Shown: piece after piece, positions 36,137-44,761 of the stretch
Layout of the letters: every line of letters begins with the position of its first letter
Position numbering within the stretch: the stretch's first letter is position 1
Source: Minwuia thermotolerans
Lineage (GTDB): Bacteria; Pseudomonadota; Alphaproteobacteria; Minwuiales; Minwuiaceae
DNA length: 64,000 bases
NCBI RefSeq assembly: GCF_002924445.1
Contig: NZ_PIGG01000053.1
Location: 34,063 to 98,062 of the forward strand
Direction: 5' to 3'
Program-made: the position numbers and the translations under genes
Notes under the pieces: model-generated
What the model was told of the DNA's origin: nothing
Seen by the model: only the letters and a program-made list of their open reading frames with translations
Database searches by the model: none

Positions 36137-37032
36137 GCGATGTAGAGGCCGCTGCCGGCGACGATGAGTGCGCCGACGCCGGTCCAGATGTCCGGCAGGG
36201 TCCCGAAGACCAGATAGCCCAGAATCGTGGCGCCGATGAGCTGGCCGTAGGAGAAGGGCGAGACTACCGACGCCTCCGCGAACTGAAACGACCGCGCCAC
36301 CATGTAGTGGCCGAAACCGCCCAGGGCGCCAACCCCGGCGAACATCCCCCAGTGCAGCAGGTTGTCGGGCAGCACCACGCCGTCGAGCAAAAACGCCAGG
36401 GAGACCACGGCGCCGACGACGGCGGTCAGCGTGTTGGTGGTTTCCGGGTTGTCGTTGAAGGCCATCTTCCGCGTCAGCAGCTGATAGAAGGCGTAGCAGA
36501 AGGTGTTGGCGACGACGAGCAGCATGGCCCAGTGAAACGCCTCGCCGCCGGGACGGATGATGATCATCGCCCCCGCGAAACCGACGATCACGGCGCACAG
36601 GCGGCGCACCCCGACGCGCTCGCCCAGCACCGCGAAGGAAAGCGCCGTGACGACGATCGGACTGGTGAAGGAAATCGACGCGGCGACGGTCAGATCGATG
36701 AACTGAAGGGCGTAGAAGTACATCGCCGTGCAGGCGAACAGCAGGAACGACCGCATCAGCTGCACGCCGGGGCGGGCCGTTCTGAAAAGCGAGAGGCCCC
36801 GGCGCGGCATGAACACGATCATCATGAACACCAGGTGCCCGGCATAGCGGGCCCAGACCACCTGGCCGAAAGGGTAGCCCTCGGCGGTGAGATACTTCAC
36901 CGCCGTGTTCATGACCGGGAACATCAGCGTGACCGCGGCCAGCATGAAGGCGATGCCGATCAGCGGGTTCTGATCGGGCATCACGAAGGCCTTGGCCTGG
37001 CGCTGGGGAGACGCGCTTGGCAAGTCGCTCAC
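36112..37032 (-). CDS. DMT superfamily (EamA) transporter
   Basis: The 306-residue protein has about ten hydrophobic helices in two EamA repeats: the first begins PLIGIAFMLAAVTLMFPVMNTAVKY, given here only in part as AFMLAAVTLMFPVMN, and the second spans FCYAFYQLL to LIVAGSGLYIAYR. It exports an unknown metabolite. The GTG at 37032 sits next to GGACCGA; an internal ATG at 36981 (MPDQNPLIG) would trim the first 17 residues and is also possible. It is downstream of rpoH on the same strand with a 115-base gap. Confidence 0.88.
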   Translation of the reverse strand: MSDLPSASPQRQAKAFVMPDQNPLIGIAFMLAAVTLMFPVMNTAVKYLTAEGYPFGQVVWARYAGHLVFMMIVFMPRRGLSLFRTARPGVQLMRSFLLFACTAMYFYALQFIDLTVAASISFTSPIVVTALSFAVLGERVGVRRLCAVIVGFAGAMIIIRPGGEAFHWAMLLVVANTFCYAFYQLLTRKMAFNDNPETTNTLTAVVGAVVSLAFLLDGVVLPDNLLHWGMFAGVGALGGFGHYMVARSFQFAEASVVSPFSYGQLIGATILGYLVFGTLPDIWTGVGALIVAGSGLYIAYRERRRV

Positions 37033-37147
37033 TCGGTCCGTGGAAACACGAAACCTGTTCTAGCGGATTGGAGCGGCTTCGCCCATGCGGATCGCGCATG
37101 GCTCGGGGGCGCACCGCTCAGGCGAGGCCCCCGCCGGTCCGGGCGGC

Positions 37148-38062
37148 TCAGGCCTTCGTCAGGGCGACGCGGCGCTTCTCGGCCCGGTTGCGTTGCTCGG
37201 AGGCCGCATTCTTCATCGCACGCTGCAGCTTTTCGAAGGCGCGGACCTCGATCTGGCGCACGCGCTCGCGGCTGACGCCGTATTCCTGGCTGAGTTCCTC
37301 CAGCGTGGACGGATTGTCCTTGAGCCGGCGCTCGGTGAGGATGTGGCGTTCGCGGTCGTTGAGAACCTTCATCGCCCCTTCCAGCATGGCGCGGCGCTGG
37401 GAGAGTTCCTCCGCGTCGCCGAAGGTGTCTTCCTGGGTCTCGGAATCGTCCGTCAGCCAGTCGACCCACTCCTCGTCGCCGTCGATCCGGAGCGGGGCGT
37501 TCAGCGAATGGTCGGGCGCGGCGAGGCGGCGATTCATGTCGATCACCTCCTGCTCCGAGACCTGAAGCTTGGTCGCAATGGTCGTCACCATGTCGGGGTG
37601 CAGGTCGCCCTCCTCGATGGCCTGCAGCTGGCCCTTCAGCTTGCGCAGGTTGAAGAACAGCTTCTTCTGCGCCGCCGTGGTCCCCATCTTGACCAGCGAC
37701 CACGAGCGCAGGATGTATTCCTGGATGGCCGCCCGGATCCACCACATGGCGTAGGTCGCCAGGCGGAAGCCCTTGTCGGGATCGAAGCGCTTGACCGCCT
37801 GCATCATGCCGACATTGCCTTCGGAGATCAGTTCCTGCACCGGCAGGCCATAGCCGCGGTAGCCCATGGCGATCTTGGCCACCAGACGCAGGTGAGAGGT
37901 CACCATCTTGTGCGCGGCCTTGGTGTCGCCATGCTCCTGCAGACGCTTGCCGAGCATGTACTCCTCTTCCGGCTCCAGCATCGGGAACTTGCGGATTTCA
38001 TCGAGATAGTGGCTCAGACTGCCATCGGGCGTGAGCGCGGGAATGTTGTTGCGCGAAGCCAT
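37148..38062 (-). CDS. rpoH: RNA polymerase heat-shock sigma factor sigma-32
   Basis: The 304-residue sigma factor has region 2 (LISEGNVGMMQAVKRFDP, FRLATYAMWWIRAAIQEYI), the RpoH-box segment KKLFFNLRKLKGQ that distinguishes sigma-32, and region 4 (LEELSQEYGVSRERVRQIEV). It directs transcription of chaperone and protease genes after heat shock. AAGGAGG precedes the ATG. Its leader (see 38110-38143) contains a stem-loop. Confidence 0.96.
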   Translation of the reverse strand: MASRNNIPALTPDGSLSHYLDEIRKFPMLEPEEEYMLGKRLQEHGDTKAAHKMVTSHLRLVAKIAMGYRGYGLPVQELISEGNVGMMQAVKRFDPDKGFRLATYAMWWIRAAIQEYILRSWSLVKMGTTAAQKKLFFNLRKLKGQLQAIEEGDLHPDMVTTIATKLQVSEQEVIDMNRRLAAPDHSLNAPLRIDGDEEWVDWLTDDSETQEDTFGDAEELSQRRAMLEGAMKVLNDRERHILTERRLKDNPSTLEELSQEYGVSRERVRQIEVRAFEKLQRAMKNAASEQRNRAEKRRVALTKA

Positions 38063-38109
38063 TCTTCTTGTCCCTCCTTTATGCGTGCAACTCTACTGGC
38101 ACTGCACGG

Positions 38110-38143
38110 GACAGCCTGCGGATCGGCCTGAACCGAGGCTGTC
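38110..38143 (-). promoter_or_regulatory. Stem-loop in the rpoH leader
   Basis: In the 151-base gap between rluD and rpoH an 8-bp inverted repeat (GACAGCCT / AGGCTGTC) encloses 18 bases that can add a short CGG/CCG stem. No T-run follows on the minus strand, so it is not an intrinsic terminator for rluD. It would lie in the 5' leader of rpoH, 48 bases or more before the start codon. Confidence 0.35.
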
Positions 38144-38213
38144 TCACCGCGCGGCGGCGCGCCACCACGCAGACCCATATCATCTGGTGCCCGGAATGCG
38201 TTGGATCAAGGAT

Positions 38214-39206
38214 TCATACGGTATTGTCGAGGGCCCGGATCACCGCACGCATGTCTTCGGGCAAGGGCGCCTCGAACCGCAGCGTCTCTCCGCTCACGGG
38301 ATGGCGGAAACCCAGGACGGCGGCATGCAGCGCCTGCCGGCCCAGGGCGCGGACTGCATCCTGGCCCGCTGCGTCGAGTCCTTTCGGCATCGCCTGACGG
38401 CGGCGGCCATAGACCGGATCGCCGATCACGGGATAACCGGCATGCGCCAGATGAACGCGGATCTGATGGGTCCGCCCGGTTTCCAGGCGGCATTCCAGCA
38501 GGCTGGCCGCGGCGCCGAAGCGGCGCGCCACGCGGTAGTGGGTGAGCGCCGCCTTGCCGCCATCGCGCACGGCCATGCGCTTGCGGTCCTTCGGGTCACG
38601 GCCGATCGGTCCCTCGATCACGCCGCGCGGCCGGATCGGCGCGCCGAAGACAAGGGCCATGTAGACGCGCTCGATGTCGTGCTCGGCGAACAGCGTCGCC
38701 AGGCCCTGATGCGCGCGGTCGGTCTTCGCCGCAACCATCACGCCAGAGGTATCCTTGTCCAGCCGGTGGACGATGCCGGGCCGGCGCACGCCGCCGATGC
38801 CCGACAGGCTGTCGCCGCAATGGCCGAGAAGCGCGTTGACCAGGGTGCCGTCGGGATTGCCGGGCGCCGGGTGCACCACCATGCCCGCGGGCTTGTCGAT
38901 CACGATCAGGTCGGCGTCCTCGTACAGCACCGTCAGCGGAATCGTCTGCGGCTCGGGATCCGCCTCCACCGCCGGCTCCCAGGCGACCATGACGCGCTCG
39001 CCCGGTTTGACCCTGTATGAGGGCTCCGTTATCGTCCGATCGTCGATCTCGACCTTGCCCTGTTCGATCAGCGATTTCAGACGGGTGCGGGAGAGATCGC
39101 CGAAGACCTGCGACAGATGACGGTCCAGCCGTGCGCCGGCGGCATCCGGCGGGATTTCGGTTTCCAACCAGTCGGATTCGTCTATGTCAGAGCCAGACCA
39201 GCCCAA
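38214..39206 (-). CDS. rluD: 23S rRNA pseudouridine synthase, RluD type
   Basis: The 330-residue enzyme isomerises uridines of 23S rRNA helix 69. It has an N-terminal S4 domain (AAGARLDRHLSQVFGDLSRT) and the catalytic motif HRLDKDTSGVMVAAK with the conserved aspartate. Downstream are GRTHQIRVHLAHAGYPV and GDPVYG. The start is uncertain. ATG codons at 39245 and further up lie antisense to the well-conserved membrane segment of the divergent gene, so a TTG at 39206 is preferred; a TTG at 39167 would remove the overlap. None has a clear Shine-Dalgarno. Confidence 0.9.
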   Translation of the reverse strand: MGWSGSDIDESDWLETEIPPDAAGARLDRHLSQVFGDLSRTRLKSLIEQGKVEIDDRTITEPSYRVKPGERVMVAWEPAVEADPEPQTIPLTVLYEDADLIVIDKPAGMVVHPAPGNPDGTLVNALLGHCGDSLSGIGGVRRPGIVHRLDKDTSGVMVAAKTDRAHQGLATLFAEHDIERVYMALVFGAPIRPRGVIEGPIGRDPKDRKRMAVRDGGKAALTHYRVARRFGAAASLLECRLETGRTHQIRVHLAHAGYPVIGDPVYGRRRQAMPKGLDAAGQDAVRALGRQALHAAVLGFRHPVSGETLRFEAPLPEDMRAVIRALDNTV

Positions 39207-39537
39207 TTTCCGCGTACTCAAGATCGTTGTCGTTGTCCTCGGCATAGCGATTCTGGCGATGACCGCAATCATCATCTACACGGCGATCAACCGTTTCGGG
39301 AACGCGGTGGTGGAGGAAGACCCCGCCCCGGCGCGCGCTTCGGCGCCCGCGCAGCCTGCGCCCGCTGCATCGGAAGAAGCGGCGTGGTCGCGCGACCTGG
39401 GCGATGGCCGCATCGTCGACGCCGCACTTTCCGGCGGGTTGCTGATGCTGCGGACGGAGACGCCGGGCGGACGCGTGACCGTCGAGATCGTCGATCCGGC
39501 CACCGGCCGCCCGATCGGCCGCGCAACGGGCCGATGA
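39184..39537 (+). CDS. DUF6476-like single-pass membrane protein
   Basis: The 117-residue protein has a short N-terminal tail, one membrane helix (residues about 10-33, LKIVVVVLGIAILAMTAI), a Pro/Ala-rich linker and a small C-terminal domain with GDGRIVDAALSGGLLMLR and IVDPATGRPIGRA. Similar proteins (DUF6476) sit beside rluD and a JAMM protease gene in alphaproteobacteria; the function is unknown. Its stop overlaps the next start (ATGA). The start overlaps the likely 5' end of rluD on the other strand. Confidence 0.75.
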   Translation: MSEPDQPNFRVLKIVVVVLGIAILAMTAIIIYTAINRFGNAVVEEDPAPARASAPAQPAPAASEEAAWSRDLGDGRIVDAALSGGLLMLRTETPGGRVTVEIVDPATGRPIGRATGR

Positions 39538-39983
39538 CGTCCGGCCGCGTCGCCCTGCCGGAGGATTGCGCGGGCGAGATATTCGCCGCGCTGTCCGGGA
39601 GCTTTCCAGAGGAGGGCTGCGGGCTGCTGGTCGGCCGTCTCGAAGACGGCAGCGTCCGGATCGAAAGCGTCGTGCCCAGCCCCAACATCGCCGAGGCGCG
39701 GGAGAAGACCTTCGAGATCGACCCGGGCCTCAGGCTCCGCACCCAGCGTGAGGCGCGTGCCGCGGGACTGGAAATCGTCGGCCACTATCACAGTCATCCG
39801 TTCGGCGAACCGATCCCCTCGGACACCGACCGGGGACGCGCCGCGGGCGAACCGGAACTGGTCTGGCTGATCATGGGCCTGCGCTGGGGCGGCGCGCAGG
39901 GACTCGCCGCCTGGCGCATGGCGCCCGGCCTGGAGCCCGAAAGGCTTGCCCTGGACATCATCGAACAAGGAAACGCCGGATGA
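39534..39983 (+). CDS. M67 (JAMM/Mov34) family metallopeptidase
   Basis: The 149-residue protein is a JAB1/MPN+ domain. The upstream glutamate is in EEGCGLLVG and the zinc motif is HSHPFGEPIPSDTD, which fits H-x-H-x7-S-x2-D, so it should be catalytically active. Bacterial members remove residues from the C-terminus of ThiS/MoaD/ubiquitin-like sulfur carriers or cleave isopeptide bonds. No sulfur-carrier gene is nearby. The ATG overlaps the DUF6476 stop and its own stop overlaps the next start (ATGA both times). Confidence 0.9.
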   Translation: MTSGRVALPEDCAGEIFAALSGSFPEEGCGLLVGRLEDGSVRIESVVPSPNIAEAREKTFEIDPGLRLRTQREARAAGLEIVGHYHSHPFGEPIPSDTDRGRAAGEPELVWLIMGLRWGGAQGLAAWRMAPGLEPERLALDIIEQGNAG

Positions 39984-41005
39984 ATTTCGCTTCCGACAAC
40001 ATCGCCGGCGTCCATCCGCGGATCATGGAGGCGCTTCAGAGCGCCAACGCGGGATTCAGCCCGTCCTATGGCGCCGACGACCTGACCGCATCGCTGGAGG
40101 CGCGGCTCAAGGACATCTTCGAGACCGACCTCGCCGTCTTTCCCGTGGCGACGGGCTCCGCCGCCAACTGCCTTGCGCTGTCCGCGCTCTCGCCGCCCTG
40201 GGGGGCGATCTACTGCCACGACCACGCCCACATCTTCGACGACGAGTGCTGCGGCCCGGAGTTCTACACCGGCGGCGCCAAGCTCTATCCCGTCGAGGCC
40301 GAGCATGGCCGGCTGACGGTCGAGGGCCTGAGGGCGGGTCTCGGCCGCTTCAAGGCCGGATTCGATCACCACCCCCAGCCGGCGGCGATCTCGCTCACCC
40401 AGTGCACCGAGTGGGGGGCGGTCTATCCGGTCGACCGGATCGCGGCGTTGAGCGACCTGGCGCATGCTCATGGTTGCCGCGTCCACATGGACGGCGCGCG
40501 CTTCGCCAACGCGCTGGCCAGCCTGGACGTCAGTCCCGCCGAGATGACCTGGAAGGCCGGCGTCGACGCGCTGTCCTTCGGCGCGACGAAGAACGGCGCC
40601 ATGGCGGCCGAAGCGGTGATCTTTTTCGACACGGACCTGGCGAAGGACTTCATCTACCGCCGCAAGCGGGCGGGACACCTGTTCTCCAAGATGCGGTTCC
40701 TGTCGGCGCAGCTTCTGGCCTATCTGGAGGACGATCTGTGGCTGGAGAACGCGCGTCACGCCAACCGGGCGGCAGCGCGGCTCCACGACGGCCTTGCACG
40801 TCTGAACAGTGTGGCGTTCGCCGCGCCCGTCGAGGCGAACGAGTTGTTCGTGGCCCTGCCCGAGGACACGGCCGCGCTGCTGCGGGAAGCGGGCGCGAGC
40901 TTCCACACCATGAGCAAGGACGGCCGCGACGTCTCGCGGCTGGTCACCTCCTTCGCGACCGGCGATGATGAAGTCGACCGTTTCATCGGAATCTGCGGCG
41001 GCTGA
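39980..41005 (+). CDS. ltaE: Low-specificity L-threonine aldolase / beta-eliminating lyase
   Basis: The 341-residue PLP enzyme has NFASDNIAGVHPRIMEAL at the N-terminus, FPVATGSAANCLALSAL, HMDGARFANALASL with the PLP-contact aspartate, and the PLP lysine in SFGATKNGAMAAE. It cleaves threonine to glycine and acetaldehyde. The start overlaps the JAMM gene stop (ATGA). It is followed after 11 bases by the UbiH-type gene, so four genes may form one transcript. Confidence 0.9.
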   Translation: MNFASDNIAGVHPRIMEALQSANAGFSPSYGADDLTASLEARLKDIFETDLAVFPVATGSAANCLALSALSPPWGAIYCHDHAHIFDDECCGPEFYTGGAKLYPVEAEHGRLTVEGLRAGLGRFKAGFDHHPQPAAISLTQCTEWGAVYPVDRIAALSDLAHAHGCRVHMDGARFANALASLDVSPAEMTWKAGVDALSFGATKNGAMAAEAVIFFDTDLAKDFIYRRKRAGHLFSKMRFLSAQLLAYLEDDLWLENARHANRAAARLHDGLARLNSVAFAAPVEANELFVALPEDTAALLREAGASFHTMSKDGRDVSRLVTSFATGDDEVDRFIGICGG

Positions 41006-41016
41006 CCGGACAGAGC

Positions 41017-42219
41017 ATGGCGGAACAACGCACCAGGGTACTGATCGTCGGCGGCGGGCTGGTGGGTCTGAGCCTGGCCGCCGCGCTGGGCCGCGCCGGA
41101 ATCGAGACCATGGTCGTCGACCGGGAAGCGCCGGAGACGACCGTCGCGCCGCCATTCGACGGGCGCGCTTCCGCCATCGCCGCCGCCTCCTGGCGCATGC
41201 TCCAGCGCCTGGATGTCGCGCCACGCATCCGGGACGTGCAGCCGATCGAGGAGATCCGCGTCTCCGACGGCAATGCGCCGCTGTTCCTGCACTACGACCA
41301 CCGGGATCTGGGCGATGAGCCCCTGGGCCAGATGGTGGAGAACCGGTTCACCCGCCGCGCCCTGCTGGACAGCGTGGCCGAACTGGATTCGGTCATCCTG
41401 GCCGCGCCCATGTCGGTCGGCCGTCTGCGCCGCGGGCAGGCCGGGGTCGAGGCCAGCCTGTCGGACGGCACACTGGTGCGCGCCGAGCTCTGTGTCGCGG
41501 CCGACGGGCGGCAGTCGCGTCTGCGCGAGGAGGCCGGCATAGACGCCATCGTGCGGCGCTATCCGCAGGACGGTATTGTCTGCACCATCGCCCACGAACT
41601 GCCCCACCGGGCGATCGCACACGAGCGGTTCCTCCCGGCGGGTCCGTTCGCCATCCTGCCGCTGACCGCCAACCGCTCCTCGCTGGTCTGGACCGAACGC
41701 AGCGATCTGGCGCCCGCGTTCCTGGAACTGGACGCCGCCGCCTTTGCCCACGAGATCCAGCGCCGGGTCGGCGGATTCCTGGGCGATCTGGAGGTGGTGG
41801 GCCCCCGCTTCCGCTATCCGCTCACCCTGGTGCTGGCGCAGGACTACCATGCGCACCGGCTGGCCCTGATCGGCGACGCCGCCCACGGCATCCATCCGAT
41901 CGCCGGCCAGGGCTTCAATCTGGGCCTCAGGGACGTAGCGGCGCTGACCGAGATTCTGGAGGAAGCCGCCGGGATCGGCATGGACCTCGGCGACGCCACG
42001 CTGCTGGCGCGCTACGAACAGTGGCGGCGCACCGATTCGGTGGTGCTGGCGGGCGTCACCGACATCCTCAACCGGCTGTTCTCCAACGATCTGCCGCCGA
42101 TCCGGCTGGTCCGCGACCTTGGTCTCGCCGCCGTCAACCGCACGAAGCCGCTGCGCCGGTTCTTCATGCGCCATGCCATGGGCGACGTCGGCGACAGCCC
42201 CGCCCTGCTCAGGCGCTGA
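41017..42219 (+). CDS. ubiH: UbiH/UbiF/COQ6-family FAD-dependent hydroxylase
   Basis: The 400-residue flavoprotein monooxygenase introduces a hydroxyl group into the ubiquinone ring. It shows the FAD GGGLVGLSLAAALG fold, CVAADGRQSRLREEAGI (DG motif) and LIGDAAHGIHPIAGQGFNLGLRD (GD motif). The family is UbiH/UbiF/UbiI/UbiL and the exact ring position cannot be read from motifs. Its end overlaps the convergent antiporter gene by 11 bases. Confidence 0.88.
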   Translation: MAEQRTRVLIVGGGLVGLSLAAALGRAGIETMVVDREAPETTVAPPFDGRASAIAAASWRMLQRLDVAPRIRDVQPIEEIRVSDGNAPLFLHYDHRDLGDEPLGQMVENRFTRRALLDSVAELDSVILAAPMSVGRLRRGQAGVEASLSDGTLVRAELCVAADGRQSRLREEAGIDAIVRRYPQDGIVCTIAHELPHRAIAHERFLPAGPFAILPLTANRSSLVWTERSDLAPAFLELDAAAFAHEIQRRVGGFLGDLEVVGPRFRYPLTLVLAQDYHAHRLALIGDAAHGIHPIAGQGFNLGLRDVAALTEILEEAAGIGMDLGDATLLARYEQWRRTDSVVLAGVTDILNRLFSNDLPPIRLVRDLGLAAVNRTKPLRRFFMRHAMGDVGDSPALLRR

Positions 42220-44686
42220 GACGCTCCTCGGCGACCGTCTCGATCGTCTTGCGCAGATCCGGGTTGGCGTCCAGCAGCTTCTGGAAGTCACGCCGCTCCA
42301 GGATCAGCAGGTCGGAGAAGGTCTTCGCCACCACGTCGGCGGTGCGCGGCGCGTCCTTGAGCAGCGCGATCTCGCCGAAGAAATCGCCCGAGCCCAGCAT
42401 GACCGGCTCCGGTTCGACGCGGACCTCGATGGCGCCCGAGGAGACGAAGTACATGGCATCGCCCGTCTCCCCCTTGCGGCAGAGGTTCTCGCCCGGCAGG
42501 GCCAGTTCCGATTTCAGCAGGGCCGCGATGGCCTGGATGCGATCCTGGCTGAGCCCCTGGAACAGAGGCACACCGGCGACGAGTTGCTCGGGATCGAGAC
42601 CCAGATCCAGCGCCGGCCGCTGGCCAAGTTCGTCCTCGCGCTCCTCCAGCTCCTGCTGGAGATTGGCGTAGATCTCCGCCCCGATGATGGCCTCGTCGTG
42701 CAGGCGGGCGTAGTCGCTCCGCTCTCGCCTGATCGCGACCTGCTGCAGGTAGCGCCGCTGCAGCTTGCCGGCATAGTCGGGATACTGGACCCGGAGCGCA
42801 TTGAGCGCCGACATCACGGTCTCGCGCCGTTCGTCCAGGATCTCGCACAGGCGGTCGGCGGCCGGATCGCCGACCAGCGCGCGGATGTCGTCGATGCCCT
42901 GATCGCGCACTTCCGCCAGCACCGCGATCACCGTGCGCAGCCGCTCCATGCGGTTCGCCAGCCTCTTGCCAAGGGGGCCGGCCATGCCGAATCGCCGCTG
43001 GACCTGCATCGACAGCATGAAGCGCCAGTTGAACTCCAGCAGCTTGTCCGCTGCGCTGCGGTAACCCTCGACGCCGCCGGTCTTGGTGGCGTCCATGAGT
43101 TCGTCGGTCAACGCCACCAGTTCCCGCGCCGTTGCCGAAGGCACATAGCCGCGCGAGTAATGATCCAGATAGCCCTGGCGCTCGCGGCCGACCGTCGCCA
43201 GCAGACCGATCTTGAGCCAGTCGCCATCGCTGAGTTCCACGGCTGTCCCTTCCGCCGTGTTCATCTCCTCGACCCGCCGGGCGTAGTCGCCAGCCACCTG
43301 CGCGCCGACCTCGCCGGGGATGTTGTGGCGCTCGGCCCAGCGGGGGACGGCCTTGCTGATGTCGTCCAGCGCCCGGGCGATGGTGCGGTTGCGCACCGCC
43401 AGATCGGCCGGCGACAGGCGGTCGAGGCCGAAGGCCTTCATGACCGCCCCCACCGTGGTCGCGTTGACGAACAGCGTGAACAGCACGAAGGCGCAGACCA
43501 GCGCGGCGATGAAATTCCGCACGTCGACGGGGAAGGCCTCGTTCTCGAGAACTGCCAGCGCCAGCGCCAGCGAGACCGCGCCGCGCAGACCGCCCCACCA
43601 CATCACGGTGCGGAAGCCGAGGCTGACATTCGCGGCGATGCCCGAGCGGCTGAGCACGGGCAGCACGGCGTGGGTGAGCAGGCCGCGGGCGAAGAAGGCC
43701 GTGGCGATGAGCACCACCAGGGTGGTCCACATGCCGCCGGTAAACACCGACAGGATCTGAGGCACGGCCATGCCCACCAGGACGAAGATCAGGGAATTGG
43801 CCCAGAACCCCAGATTCTCCCAGGTTTCCTGCAGCAGATGCCAGCCATGGCCGGAGATCGTGGTCCGTCCGTAAGAGCCCATCACCAGCGCCGCCGTGAC
43901 CACCGCCATGACGCCGGAGACATGCAGATAGTGCTCGGCGACCAGGAAGGAGAGATAGGCCAGCGAGATCGTCAGCGTGACCTCCACCAGGGCAATGCCG
44001 CCGACATGGCCGATCACCCAGGCGAAGCCGCGGGCCATGAGGTAGCCGACGACGATGCCGCCCACGAAGACCTGGAGGAAGCCGAAGGCGCCGCCGATCA
44101 GGTCCGCTTCGGCGGCCCCCAGGATCATGGCGACCAGGATATTGAACAGCACGATGGCCGTGGCGTCGTTGAACAGGCTCTCGCCCTCGACCAGGATGGC
44201 GAGCCGTTTCGGCGCGCCCAGATCCTTGAAGATCGCCACGACCGCGACCGGGTCCGTGGCCGAGAGGATGGCGCCAAGCAGCAGGCAGACGACGAAGCCC
44301 ATGCCGGAAACCGCGTAGACCGCGCCGCCGACCATGAAGGCGGAAATCAGCAGGCCGATGACCGCCAGGAACAGGATCGGGCGTATGTCGGCCATCAGCT
44401 TGCGCACGTCGATCGACAGGCTGCTTTCGAAGACCAGAGCCGGCAGGAAGACGAAGATGATGATCTCCGACGTCAGATCGAAGCTCTCGAAACTGTGCAG
44501 CAGGTCGCTGACCGGCCCCAGATGGGCGTCGTGCGCGGCGCTGATCAGCAGGCCGAGGATGATCCCGACGACGGCGAGCAGCACCGTGTAGGGAAACTTG
44601 TAGCGCTTCGCGACCGGCAGGATCAGCACGGCGATCGTCATCAGGCCGAACAGCCCGAGAATGGTCGTCCAGATTCCCTCGTGCAT
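42209..44686 (-). CDS. Sodium/proton antiporter (CPA1) with C-terminal cyclic-nucleotide-binding domain
   Basis: The 825-residue protein has an N-terminal NhaP/CPA1 antiporter of about 12 helices (residues about 1-425), including AILSATDPVAVVAIFKDLGA and ESLFNDATAIVLFNIL with the conserved acids, then a long helical cytoplasmic linker. A cyclic-nucleotide-binding domain follows at the C-terminus (about residues 695-815) with GDFFGEIALLKDAPRTADVVA-type phosphate cassette (given here in part). The domain order suggests that cAMP or a relative gates ion exchange. A class III cyclase gene lies about 1 kb upstream. It converges with the UbiH gene. Confidence 0.93.
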   Translation of the reverse strand: MHEGIWTTILGLFGLMTIAVLILPVAKRYKFPYTVLLAVVGIILGLLISAAHDAHLGPVSDLLHSFESFDLTSEIIIFVFLPALVFESSLSIDVRKLMADIRPILFLAVIGLLISAFMVGGAVYAVSGMGFVVCLLLGAILSATDPVAVVAIFKDLGAPKRLAILVEGESLFNDATAIVLFNILVAMILGAAEADLIGGAFGFLQVFVGGIVVGYLMARGFAWVIGHVGGIALVEVTLTISLAYLSFLVAEHYLHVSGVMAVVTAALVMGSYGRTTISGHGWHLLQETWENLGFWANSLIFVLVGMAVPQILSVFTGGMWTTLVVLIATAFFARGLLTHAVLPVLSRSGIAANVSLGFRTVMWWGGLRGAVSLALALAVLENEAFPVDVRNFIAALVCAFVLFTLFVNATTVGAVMKAFGLDRLSPADLAVRNRTIARALDDISKAVPRWAERHNIPGEVGAQVAGDYARRVEEMNTAEGTAVELSDGDWLKIGLLATVGRERQGYLDHYSRGYVPSATARELVALTDELMDATKTGGVEGYRSAADKLLEFNWRFMLSMQVQRRFGMAGPLGKRLANRMERLRTVIAVLAEVRDQGIDDIRALVGDPAADRLCEILDERRETVMSALNALRVQYPDYAGKLQRRYLQQVAIRRERSDYARLHDEAIIGAEIYANLQQELEEREDELGQRPALDLGLDPEQLVAGVPLFQGLSQDRIQAIAALLKSELALPGENLCRKGETGDAMYFVSSGAIEVRVEPEPVMLGSGDFFGEIALLKDAPRTADVVAKTFSDLLILERRDFQKLLDANPDLRKTIETVAEERLSA

Positions 44687-44761
44687 CGCTCAGAACCCCC
44701 TCGTCGACGATGCCGTCCCTCTCAGGCGCTCAATATACGGCCTTCCGCGACGAAAGTGCGA

